Shown here one piece after another: positions 26,285 to 34,275 of a DNA stretch of 64,000 nucleotides. Location: positions 364,690 through 428,689 of the forward strand of contig NZ_QFWW01000002.1 in assembly GCF_003265345.1 (NCBI RefSeq), in the 5' to 3' direction. Source of the DNA: Lentzea terrae. Its GTDB lineage: Bacteria > Actinomycetota > Actinomycetes > Mycobacteriales > Pseudonocardiaceae. A program made the translations under genes and the position numbers. Numbering within the stretch: the first letter of the stretch is position 1; every line of letters begins with the position of its first letter. Under the pieces are notes generated by a model. That model searched no databases. It was not told the DNA's origin and saw only the letters and a program-made list of their open reading frames with translations.

Positions 26285-26584
26285 TCACCAGCGTCGCGCG
26301 GTCGGCCCACGCCGGCCGCGCGACTCCCAGCACGCCTGGTGCCAGTGCCGGCGTTCCTCGACCGAGCCGGTCTCTTCGGCGGGCCACGCCACGACGTGCG
26401 CGACGCCGGGGCGGATCTCGTGGTCACAGCCGGGGCAGCGATAAGTCTTCTGCGCCTGTGCCCCCGAGATGGCGCGGACCAGCCACTCGCCGTCCGGGCC
26501 AGACTCGGCGCGGGCCCAGCCGACACCGCCTCCGAGCGGTCGGGGATCTTCGTTCCTGGGTGCGTTACGACGAGGCACGGCCAC
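26285..26584 (-). CDS. Small zinc-ribbon-like conserved protein
   Basis: A 99-residue protein with basic N-terminus MAVPRRNAPRNEDPRP, then KTYRCPGCDHEIRPGVAHVV and RHWHQACWESR. The CxxC plus HxxxC arrangement suggests one bound zinc. It resembles short actinobacterial proteins of unknown function. It is divergent from the FmdB-like gene by 26 bp and ends 1-2 bp from the convergent hydrolase stop. Confidence 0.75.
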   Translation of the reverse strand: MAVPRRNAPRNEDPRPLGGGVGWARAESGPDGEWLVRAISGAQAQKTYRCPGCDHEIRPGVAHVVAWPAEETGSVEERRHWHQACWESRGRRGPTARRW

Positions 26585-26598
26585 ACCGTAATCGCTCG

Positions 26599-26604
26599 TA
26601 GAAT
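26599..26604 (+). promoter_or_regulatory. -10 box of a probable leaderless promoter
   Basis: TAGAAT is followed by exactly 6 nt and then the GTG start of the FmdB-like gene at 26611. No ribosome site is present, so transcription probably starts at the initiation codon. Confidence 0.55.
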
Positions 26605-26610
26605 CAGCCC

Positions 26611-26811
26611 GTGCCGACCTACGAGTTCCGTTGCCGAACCTGCGACGACACCTTCGAGCTGCAGCGCCCGATGAGCGAGTCGTCCGCGCCGGCGAACTGC
26701 CCCGACGGGCACCCCGACACGGTCAAGCTGCTGTCGATGGCCGGGATCAGCGGGACCCAGCAAGCTGCTCAGGGTGGCGGCTGCTGTGGTGGCGGGTGCT
26801 GCGGATCCTGA
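26611..26811 (+). CDS. FmdB-family zinc-ribbon protein
   Basis: A 66-residue protein that begins PTYEFRCRTCDDTFELQRPM and has a second Cys/His set (CPDGHP), the standard FmdB putative regulatory domain. The tail GGGCCGGGCCGS is typical of actinobacterial members. Function is unknown, perhaps zinc-dependent regulation. The final 65 bases overlap a convergent membrane-protein gene. Confidence 0.85.
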   Translation: MPTYEFRCRTCDDTFELQRPMSESSAPANCPDGHPDTVKLLSMAGISGTQQAAQGGGCCGGGCCGS

Positions 26812-27130
26812 GCTGGTACAGCACGCTCGCGACGAGCAGTGCCGCGGCGAGCGGGACGTGCAGGGCCGTGAGGTGGAAGAGGCCGGCGTACACCTGAGCT
26901 GTCATGAACGCCAGGAAGCCGAGCGCGTACCAGACGGGCTGAAGCGACCCGCTTCGTCGCCATGCGAGCACCGCGACGACCAGGTGGGCGACCGTCACGA
27001 CCCACAACGTGTACGAGCCGGCGCTGTGGAAGACGTGGCCGTGCGGGAGGGTCATCCTCAGCCCCGCCGTGATCGACTGGACGAAGATGAGTGCGGTCTG
27101 CAGGGCGACGGTGGCGCGCAAGAGGTTCAT
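26747..27130 (-). CDS. Small four-helix membrane protein, candidate ECF41 target
   Basis: A 127-residue protein with four hydrophobic segments (ALIFVQSITAGL, YTLWVVTVAHLVVAVLA, WYALGFLAFMTAQVYAGLF, VPLAAALLVASVLY) and a His/Arg-rich tail. No family assigned. It is divergent from the ECF41 sigma factor gene, and its ATG sits 8 nt after a CGTC box with TCACA 16 nt further upstream, close to the ECF41 promoter consensus. It may be the regulated partner of that sigma factor. Its 3' end overlaps the FmdB-like gene. Confidence 0.8.
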   Translation of the reverse strand: MNLLRATVALQTALIFVQSITAGLRMTLPHGHVFHSAGSYTLWVVTVAHLVVAVLAWRRSGSLQPVWYALGFLAFMTAQVYAGLFHLTALHVPLAAALLVASVLYQLRIRSTRHHSSRHPEQLAGSR

Positions 27131-27138
27131 GACGGTCC

Positions 27139-27165
27139 GACGACGCAGCCGCGCGAAATGTGAGG
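27139..27165 (-). promoter_or_regulatory. ECF41-type promoter for the divergent membrane protein gene
   Basis: Read on the minus strand: CCTCACA, 16-nt spacer, CGTC, then 8 nt to the ATG at 27130. The published ECF41 consensus, as I recall it, is TGTCACA-N16-CGTC. The -10 and spacing match exactly and five of seven -35 bases match. The position predicts a leaderless mRNA. Confidence 0.6.
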
Positions 27166-27172
27166 TGGGGGC

Positions 27173-28048
27173 ATGGCTGACGTGATCGTGCGCGAACGGC
27201 GGCAGCTGCTGAACGTCGCCTACCGCCTGCTGGGCTCGTTGACCGATGCCGAGGACGTGCTGCAGGAGACCTGCTCGCGGTGGTACGCCCTGCCACCGGA
27301 CCAGCGGGACGCCATCCAGTCCCCCGGCGCCTGGCTGACGCGCGTGGCCGGGCGCATCTGCCTGGACCTGCTGGGGTCGGCCAGGGTCAGGCGGGAGCGC
27401 TACGTGGGCGAGTGGATCCCGGAGCCGCTCCCGGACCGCGAGGACTGGGGCGATCCGGCGGACCAGGTCACCCTCGACGAGTCGGTCACCATGGCGTTCC
27501 TGGTGGTGCTGGAGCAGCTGACCCCGGCGGAACGGGTGAGCTTCGTGTTGCACGACGTCTTCCGCTACCCGTTCGCGGAGATCGCGGAGATCGTCGGCCG
27601 GAGTCCGGCGGCGTGCCGGCAGCTCGCCACCTCCGCGCGACGCCGCGTCAGTGCGTCCCGGCGCGACGAGATCCCGGCCGCACGGCACGCGGACGTCGTG
27701 CGCGATTTCCGGCAGGCGTGGGAAGCGAAGGACATCAACGCTCTCGTCGCGTTGCTCGACCCGGCGGCCGTGATGATCGCGGACGGCGGTGGGCTGGCCA
27801 GCACCGCGCTGAAGCCGATCGAAGGCGGCGAGCAGATCGCGGGCTACCTCGTCGGCATCGCGCGCATGATGCCGGAGCTGACGGTTCTCGACCGGACCGT
27901 CAACGGCAGGCCTGGCCTCGTTGCGACTCGCGACGGTGTCGCGGTGACGGTCGCGGCGTTCGAGGTGGAGGGCGACCGGATCACCAGGATCTGGGCGGTG
28001 CGGAACCCGGAGAAGCTGACTAGTTGGAGTTCTCGCGGTCGATCATGA
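27173..28048 (+). CDS. ECF41-family sigma factor with SnoaL-like C-terminal domain
   Basis: A 291-residue sigma factor (SigJ-like). Sigma-2 (RLLGSLTDAEDVLQETCSRW), a linker with YVGEWIPEPLP typical of ECF41, sigma-4 (LTPAERVSFVLHDVFRYPFA), then a SnoaL/NTF2-like domain (about 170-280) carrying DGGG (204-207) and the terminal NP motif (RNPEKL). In this family the C-terminal domain regulates the sigma factor in cis, replacing an anti-sigma factor. The usual COE-family partner gene is not adjacent; a membrane protein is. The 3' end overlaps the lipoprotein gene by 29 bp. Confidence 0.93.
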   Translation: MADVIVRERRQLLNVAYRLLGSLTDAEDVLQETCSRWYALPPDQRDAIQSPGAWLTRVAGRICLDLLGSARVRRERYVGEWIPEPLPDREDWGDPADQVTLDESVTMAFLVVLEQLTPAERVSFVLHDVFRYPFAEIAEIVGRSPAACRQLATSARRRVSASRRDEIPAARHADVVRDFRQAWEAKDINALVALLDPAAVMIADGGGLASTALKPIEGGEQIAGYLVGIARMMPELTVLDRTVNGRPGLVATRDGVAVTVAAFEVEGDRITRIWAVRNPEKLTSWSSRGRS

Positions 28049-28604
28049 CCTCGGCGACCTTGCGGCCCTGGTCGCAGACGGTGCCGAACTTGCCGGACGA
28101 GTCGATGATGATGATCCCGAGCCCACCGGCGTCGTACGGCACGACGAGCACGCACGAGGGTTCGACGTCCTGCTCGTCGGAGCGGTCGAGGTAGGTGACC
28201 TTGCGGCCCTTGACGTCCCAGTCGCCGGTGGTGCGCTCGATCGTGATCTGCTTGCCCTCGCGGAACCGCAGGGAGACGCCGACCTCGACGTTGTCGATCT
28301 TCGTCGTCCAGCGGCACGACTGGTCGAACGTCGAGTCGTAGTTGATCTGCGTGGGCGGCGTCTCTGCTTTCGCGCCGGGGTACGGCAGGTCGGTCCACTT
28401 CAGCTTCGCGCACACGCCCTGGACCTCACCGTCGATCGGCGCGGTCTCCGGCTCCTCGGACGAGCTGGGCTCCGTGGAGCCCTCCTTGTCGAACGGCGAC
28501 GTCACGTCGAGCGGCGCCTGCGCGACCGGACTGCCCCCGACGGTCGTCCGGGCGCAGCCGGAAGCGAGCACGAGGACAGCCAACAGGAGCACCAGTCGCC
28601 GCAT
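28020..28604 (-). CDS. DUF3558-like lipoprotein
   Basis: A 194-residue lipoprotein with leader MRRLVLLLAVLVLASGC (lipobox LASGC), a Ser/Glu/Pro spacer and a folded region with four Cys (VCAKLKW, SCRW, SCVLVV, VCDQG) in the pattern of actinobacterial DUF3558 lipoproteins. Function is unknown. It converges on the ECF41 gene and lies upstream of nothing obviously linked. Confidence 0.75.
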   Translation of the reverse strand: MRRLVLLLAVLVLASGCARTTVGGSPVAQAPLDVTSPFDKEGSTEPSSSEEPETAPIDGEVQGVCAKLKWTDLPYPGAKAETPPTQINYDSTFDQSCRWTTKIDNVEVGVSLRFREGKQITIERTTGDWDVKGRKVTYLDRSDEQDVEPSCVLVVPYDAGGLGIIIIDSSGKFGTVCDQGRKVAEVMIDRENSN

Positions 28605-28647
28605 GGCACCACCATGCCAGACGAGACATGGTGCTCCTGTTAGCGGC

Positions 28648-30423
28648 TCACGAGTAATCCCGGAATCCCTTGCCCGTCTTGCGGCCCAGGCGACCGGCCG
28701 TCACCAGGTGCTCCAGCAACGGCGCCGGCGCGAAACCGGGCTCGCGGAACTCCAGGTAGAGCGTGCGCTGGATCGCCAGCGACACGTCCAGGCCCACGAC
28801 GTCCAGCAGCGCGAACGGTCCCATCGGCAGACCACAGCCGACCTTCATCGCGTTGTCGATGTCGTCGGCCTCCGCGTAGTGGGCCTCCAGCATCTTCACC
28901 GCGTCGTTGAGGTACGGGAAGAGCAGCGCGTTGACGATGAAGCCGGCCACGTCGCCGCAGTGCACCGGGTGCTTGCCGAGGTCGAGGCAGATCTTGCGGG
29001 CCGTCGCGACCACGTCGGCGCCCGTCGAGATCGTCTCGACGATCTCCACCAGCTTCATGACCTGCGCCGGGTTGAAGAAGTGCAGGCCGACGACGTCCTC
29101 GGGCCTGCTCGTCGCCGCGGCGATCTCGATGACCGGCAACGAGGACGTGGTCGTCGCGAGCACCGCGCCGGGCTTGCACGCCTCGTCGAGCGCCGCGAAG
29201 ACCTCCTTCTTGATGCCGATCTCCTCGGCGACGGCCTCGACGACCAGGTCGCAGTCCGCCAACTCGACGAACTCGACGGCGGGCGTGATGCGTGCCAGCG
29301 TTGCGTCGCGATCTTGTTCGGCGAGCTTGCCCTTGCTGACCGCGCGGTCCAACGACTTCTTGACGGCGCCGATCGCCTTCTCGGCCTTCTCCAGGCTGCG
29401 AGCGCGCAACACCACGTCGTACCCGCGCTTGGCGAACACCTCGGCGATACCGGTCGCCATCGTGCCCGTGCCGATGACACCAACCCGTTGGACCTCACGG
29501 GTCTGCGTTGTCGCGTCCACTTCGGACGGTGTCTGCGCGTCCTTGACGACCACCGGCGAGTCCGGCCCGTCGTAGGTGTAGAAGCCGCGCCCGGTCTTCC
29601 TGCCGAGCAGACCCGCCGTGATCATCTGCTTGAGCAACGGCGCCGGCGCGTGCAACCGGTTGCGCGACTGGTGGTACATCGTGTCGAGGATTTCGTACGC
29701 GGTGTCGAGACCGATGAGGTCCAACAACGCCAACGGCCCCATCGGGTAACCACACCCGTACCGCATGGCGGCGTCGAGGTCCTCACGCGTCGCGTACTTG
29801 GACTCGAGCATCTTCACCGCGTGGTTCAGGTACGGGAAGAGCAGCGCGTTGGCGATGAACCCGGCCCGGTCGCCGATCACGACCGGCGACTTGCCCAGCT
29901 TTTGCGTGAACGCCACCACGTCGGTGATCACGTCCGGCTCCGTGACGACCGTGCGCACGACCTCGACCAGCTTGAGCACCTGGGTCGGGTTGAAGAAGTG
30001 CAGGCCGACGACCTTGCCCGGCCTGCGCGTGTGCACGCCGATCTCGGTGATCGACAGGCTCGACGTGTTCGACGCGATGATCGCCTCAGGCTGCAGGATC
30101 TCGTCCAGCTGCTTGAAGATCCCGGCCTTGAGCTCGACGTTCTCCGGCACCGCTTCGATGACCAGATCGCAGTCGGCGAGGCTGTGGAGGTCGAGCGACG
30201 TCGAGACGCGGCTTTCGAGCGCGCTCTTCTCGGCCTCCGTGAGCTTCTCGCGCTTCACGGCCCGACTCGTCGAGTGCTCGAGGTGCCCGAGGCCGCGCTC
30301 GACGCCCGCCGCGTCGACCTCCACCACCTTGACCGCGAGCCCGGTGCGCGCGAGTACCTCCACGATGCCCGCGCCCATGGTTCCGAAGCCGACGACTCCG
30401 ACGGTGTTGATTTCGCGCGCCAC
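28648..30423 (-). CDS. Internally duplicated 3-hydroxybutyryl-CoA dehydrogenase
   Basis: A 591-residue protein made of two complete 3-hydroxyacyl-CoA dehydrogenases in tandem. Half 1 (1-290): NAD site GFGTMGAG (13-20), NTSSL, catalytic LHFFNP (His142), KLVE (Glu154), DRAGFIANALL, C-terminal GRKTGRGFYTY. Half 2 (about 311-591): GTGTMATG, TTTSSL, LHFFNP (His448), KLVE, GDVAGFIVNALL, GRKTGKGFRDY. It oxidises 3-hydroxybutyryl-CoA or reduces acetoacetyl-CoA, between the thiolase and Ccr steps. Asn119 of half 1 is Thr425 in half 2, so the halves may differ. The GTG start follows GGGAGG by 6 nt. Confidence 0.92.
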   Translation of the reverse strand: MAREINTVGVVGFGTMGAGIVEVLARTGLAVKVVEVDAAGVERGLGHLEHSTSRAVKREKLTEAEKSALESRVSTSLDLHSLADCDLVIEAVPENVELKAGIFKQLDEILQPEAIIASNTSSLSITEIGVHTRRPGKVVGLHFFNPTQVLKLVEVVRTVVTEPDVITDVVAFTQKLGKSPVVIGDRAGFIANALLFPYLNHAVKMLESKYATREDLDAAMRYGCGYPMGPLALLDLIGLDTAYEILDTMYHQSRNRLHAPAPLLKQMITAGLLGRKTGRGFYTYDGPDSPVVVKDAQTPSEVDATTQTREVQRVGVIGTGTMATGIAEVFAKRGYDVVLRARSLEKAEKAIGAVKKSLDRAVSKGKLAEQDRDATLARITPAVEFVELADCDLVVEAVAEEIGIKKEVFAALDEACKPGAVLATTTSSLPVIEIAAATSRPEDVVGLHFFNPAQVMKLVEIVETISTGADVVATARKICLDLGKHPVHCGDVAGFIVNALLFPYLNDAVKMLEAHYAEADDIDNAMKVGCGLPMGPFALLDVVGLDVSLAIQRTLYLEFREPGFAPAPLLEHLVTAGRLGRKTGKGFRDYS

Positions 30424-30782
30424 TGCAGACCTCCCTGCGGGGTAAAGCGTGGGCTACCAAGGAGTAACTTGCGGGCGACTATGCCACCCCCGGTGCGAAC
30501 GGGCGCCGTGAGCTTCGCCATCAGGATCGAAACAGTTATCGGTCTAGCAAACGCCTAGACCCGGTCTTCTGCCAGGTGAACCCGTGTGGGGCAGGCTGAA
30601 GTTGAGCCATCCGGGTTGGGCGGCGCGGGCTCTGGTGACAGCTGCGCTGGGGCCGGGAGGGGTGTGGTGATGGGTCGCGGGCAGGAGCTCCGGGACGGCG
30701 CTTTCGGACCGCTCGGGGTGCCGAGTCACGGGCCGAGCACCGGCGGCAACTTTCGGACGCGCGAGGTGTTCTTGGCGCGCAG
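30424..30782. other. 359-bp gene-free region between hbd and dhaM
   Basis: The region holds the hbd promoter area on the minus strand, with a palindrome at 30541-30561, and the downstream region of the dha operon. A 66-codon plus-strand frame (30586-30786) ends just past it, but its composition is Gly-rich and it has no ribosome site. I see no other feature. Confidence 0.5.
30541..30561. promoter_or_regulatory. Inverted repeat upstream of hbd
   Basis: GGTCTAG and CTAGACC are perfect 7-bp arms separated by 7 nt, 118 nt upstream of the hbd start. The spacing fits a dimeric regulator. No terminator-like T-run follows. Confidence 0.45.
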
Positions 30783-31472
30783 CTAGTCGTCGAATCCCCG
30801 TTCCGCCAGCTCCTCGATCCGCCGCACCGCCTCCCCGGCGTCCTTCCCCGTGGCCACCACCGTGATCGTCTTACCGCCCGGCGCGCTCAACCCCATCAAC
30901 GCCAGCACACTGGCCGCGTTCGCCTCCTCGTCGCCGTATCGCACGACGACCTCGGCATCGAGCTCGGCGACCGTCCGCGCCAGCAACGCGGCAGGGCGCG
31001 CGTGCAACCCGACATCGTTCGTCAGCAACACCTCCGCCGACACCGCGTCCGGCACGAGGTGCAACGAAGGACGCGACGGCACCGCGGCCGGCGTCTCACC
31101 AGAGGCGCCCTCCGCAGCGGCCGCGACGTCGGCCAGCGAGGCACCGCCTTGTGCCGCAACGGCAGCAGCCACCGCGCCCTCCACCAGAGGCGCGTCCACC
31201 ACCGAGTAGCGCGACGGGTCGTCCGCGGACTCCACGGCCATCTCGGCCGTCATCTTGGCGCTGCCCAGGTCGTACAGCACGACCACGCCCGCGCCGGAGT
31301 CCGCGTCTGCCAGGGCTTCGACCACCGAGCCGTAGTCGGTGCCGAGGCCGCCCTCCTCCGTGCCGCCGACGGGCAGCACCACCACGTCCGGGGCCATCTG
31401 GCCTGACAGCTCGGCCACGCCGTTGGCCAGCATGTCGCTGTGCGAGACAACGACCAGTCCGACGCGGCTCAT
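30783..31472 (-). CDS. dhaM: DhaM: EIIA-man domain fused to HPr
   Basis: The phosphoryl donor for PTS-linked dihydroxyacetone kinase. The 229-residue protein has an N-terminal EIIA-mannose-type domain (VVVSHSDMLANGV, His11; VLYDLGSAKM) and a C-terminal HPr domain (TNDVGLHARPAALLA, phospho-His157), joined by an Ala-rich linker (about 100-135). It passes phosphate from PEP/EI to ADP bound in DhaL. No separate EI domain is fused here, unlike E. coli DhaM. It overlaps dhaL by four bases. Confidence 0.93.
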   Translation of the reverse strand: MSRVGLVVVSHSDMLANGVAELSGQMAPDVVVLPVGGTEEGGLGTDYGSVVEALADADSGAGVVVLYDLGSAKMTAEMAVESADDPSRYSVVDAPLVEGAVAAAVAAQGGASLADVAAAAEGASGETPAAVPSRPSLHLVPDAVSAEVLLTNDVGLHARPAALLARTVAELDAEVVVRYGDEEANAASVLALMGLSAPGGKTITVVATGKDAGEAVRRIEELAERGFDD

Positions 31473-32095
31473 GCCTTGGCCGCCGCGTCCGCGAGGGCCC
31501 GCAACAACAACGCTGTGGAACGGGCTCCTGGATCGAGGTGGCCGGCGCTGCGCTCGCCCAGGTACGACGCCCGGCCCTTGCGCGCCACCATCGGCACCGT
31601 TGACGACGCACCTTCAGCGGCCGCGTCGGCCGCCGCGGACAGCACCGCGGCCACCGAGCCGTCCACCGACTCCGCGGCGGCCACCGCCGGCGTCAGGGCG
31701 TCGACCATCGTCTTGTCACCCACCACAGCCTTGCCGCGGGCAACCACACCATCCAGCGCGGCCTGGAGGGCTCGGGCGATGGCGTCGCAGTCGAGTTCCG
31801 CCAAGTCACCCACCGCGGCCGACGCGCGCAGGAAAGCCGTGCCGTACAAGGGGCCCGCCGCGCCACCCACCGTGGAGATCAACGTGGTGGCGACCAGCTT
31901 CAGCACCTTGCCGGGCGAAGCGGGCTCCTCGGTGTCCAACCGGGACAGCAGCGCGGTGAAGCCGCGCCTGAGGTTCTCGCCGTGGTCACCGTCGCCGATC
32001 GCCTGGTCGAGGCGCACCAGCTCGTCGCGGTGCTCCTGCACTACCCCGGCGGCCAGCCGGAGCGCCGCGACGACGTCTGCTGCCGTGCACCCCAC
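31469..32095 (-). CDS. dhaL: Dihydroxyacetone kinase ADP-binding subunit DhaL
   Basis: Binds ADP/ATP as a permanent cofactor and transfers phosphate to dihydroxyacetone held by DhaK. The 208-residue all-helical protein has the Mg-binding motif AIGDGDHGENLRRG (about 32-45), STVGGAAGPLYGTAF, GDKTMVDAL and GRASYLGERSAGHLDPG. The GTG start is one base after the dhaK stop, with GGGGAG overlapping the dhaK end. Confidence 0.93.
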   Translation of the reverse strand: MGCTAADVVAALRLAAGVVQEHRDELVRLDQAIGDGDHGENLRRGFTALLSRLDTEEPASPGKVLKLVATTLISTVGGAAGPLYGTAFLRASAAVGDLAELDCDAIARALQAALDGVVARGKAVVGDKTMVDALTPAVAAAESVDGSVAAVLSAAADAAAEGASSTVPMVARKGRASYLGERSAGHLDPGARSTALLLRALADAAAKA

Positions 32096-32096
32096 C

Positions 32097-33089
<993 letters not shown>

Positions 33090-33170
33090 CGACGCGCCCT
33101 CCCGAGAAAGGTGACCGTGTTCCTTCTTACTCCGGGGGTCTGACACTCGGAACGGGCAAACGCCCCCGGT

Positions 33171-33189
33171 ACCGTTAGCCTGCCCTAAG
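33171..33189. promoter_or_regulatory. DtxR/IdeR-type iron box
   Basis: The site contains TTAGCCTGCCCTAA, which matches 12 of 14 bases of the right part of the DtxR/IdeR consensus (TTAGGTTAGCCTAACCTAA) and 14 of 19 over the full length. It lies 43 bp upstream of a siderophore-binding lipoprotein gene, exactly where iron repression would act. Confidence 0.7.
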
Positions 33190-33232
33190 AAATGCAGGTC
33201 AACATCACGCCAAGTAGCGGAGGAACCACGTC

Positions 33233-34228
33233 GTGTCGAAGAGAGCAGCGCTGCTCGTCGCAGTCGCGCTAACCCTGACCGCCTGCGGCTCGAGCACGCC
33301 TGACAAGCCCACCGTCGCCCAGGGCGGCGAGGACTTCGGCAAGGCCTACGAGCTGAGCAACGGCTTCGGCACGAAAGAGAAGCCGGGCGTGTTCCCCCGC
33401 ACGATCAAGCACGCGATGGGCGAGACCAAGCTCGAGAAGAAGCCCGAACGGGTGATCGTGCTCGACACCGGCGAGCTCGACAACGTCGTCGCACTCGGCA
33501 TCAAGCCGGTCGGCATCGCCTACACCGACGGCTCCCCCACCATGCCGTCCTACATCGGCGACAAGGGCGGCCAGCCGGAGAACGTCGGCACCATCAACAA
33601 CCTCAACCTCGAGGCGATCACCAAGCTCAACCCCGACCTGATCCTCGGTTCGCAGCTGCGCGCCGAAGCCCAGTACCCGAAGCTCTCCGCGATCGCCCCG
33701 ACCGTCTTCGCGGTGCGGCCCGGCTACGTGTGGAAGGAGAACTTCCTCCTCAACGCCGCCGCGCTCGACCGCCAGGCCGACGCCGCGAAGATGCTCGAGG
33801 ACTACACGGACAAGGCCACCGAGACCGGCACCGCGATCGAGAAGAAGCTCGGCGTGCGCCCGACCGTGACGGCCCTGCGGTTCATGCCCGGCAAGATCCG
33901 CCTGTACGCCAAGAAGTCCTTCATCGGCACGATCCTGATCGACGCCAAGATCCCGCAGCCGACGCCGTCCCAGGTCGACGACCTGGCCGCCGAGGTCAGC
34001 GCCGAGCAGATCGGCAAGGCCGACGCCGACTTCGTCGTGTACTCCACCTACGGCGACCCGGCCAAGACCGCGCAGGCCTCGGTGCTCGGCGGCCCGCTGT
34101 GGACCGGCCTGAACGCCGTCAAGGCGGGCAAGGCCAAGCCGGTGCTCGACGAGACCTACTTCCTCGGTCTCGGCGTGCTCGCCGCGAACGTCGTGCTGGA
34201 CGACCTCAAGAAGCAGCTCGGCGCCTGA
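33233..34228 (+). CDS. Iron-siderophore ABC transporter substrate-binding lipoprotein
   Basis: A 331-residue FepB/FecB-type binding protein: leader ALLVAVALTLTAC (lipobox LTAC, Cys18), mature domain beginning at RTIKHAMGETKLEKKPERVI, then VALGIKPVGIAYT, LNPDLILGSQL, a helical backbone, and DADFVVYSTYGDP. It should capture a ferric siderophore outside the cell. No permease or ATPase gene is nearby, so it must work with a transporter encoded elsewhere. Iron control through the upstream box is likely. The start is GTG. Confidence 0.92.
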   Translation: MSKRAALLVAVALTLTACGSSTPDKPTVAQGGEDFGKAYELSNGFGTKEKPGVFPRTIKHAMGETKLEKKPERVIVLDTGELDNVVALGIKPVGIAYTDGSPTMPSYIGDKGGQPENVGTINNLNLEAITKLNPDLILGSQLRAEAQYPKLSAIAPTVFAVRPGYVWKENFLLNAAALDRQADAAKMLEDYTDKATETGTAIEKKLGVRPTVTALRFMPGKIRLYAKKSFIGTILIDAKIPQPTPSQVDDLAAEVSAEQIGKADADFVVYSTYGDPAKTAQASVLGGPLWTGLNAVKAGKAKPVLDETYFLGLGVLAANVVLDDLKKQLGA

Positions 34229-34236
34229 CCGGGCGC

Positions 34237-34275
34237 CGCGCGGGTGCTCTTCAGCGTCCGAAGAGCATCCGCGCG
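34237..34275. terminator. Bidirectional terminator between convergent genes
   Basis: A 16-bp stem (34237-34252 with 34260-34275, one G-U type mismatch) with a 7-nt loop lies between the siderophore-binding gene and the aldehyde dehydrogenase, overlapping the last codons of the latter. Confidence 0.75.

Noticed and set aside
28342..30558. 738-codon plus-strand open frame opposite the duplicated HBD
   Set aside because: It mirrors a clearly real dehydrogenase on the other strand, has Arg/Val-rich unlikely composition and no domains. It is a GC-skew shadow.
30586..30786. 66-codon plus-strand frame in the hbd-dhaM gap
   Set aside because: Gly-rich, no ribosome site, and it reaches into the dhaM stop. 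No positive evidence of coding.
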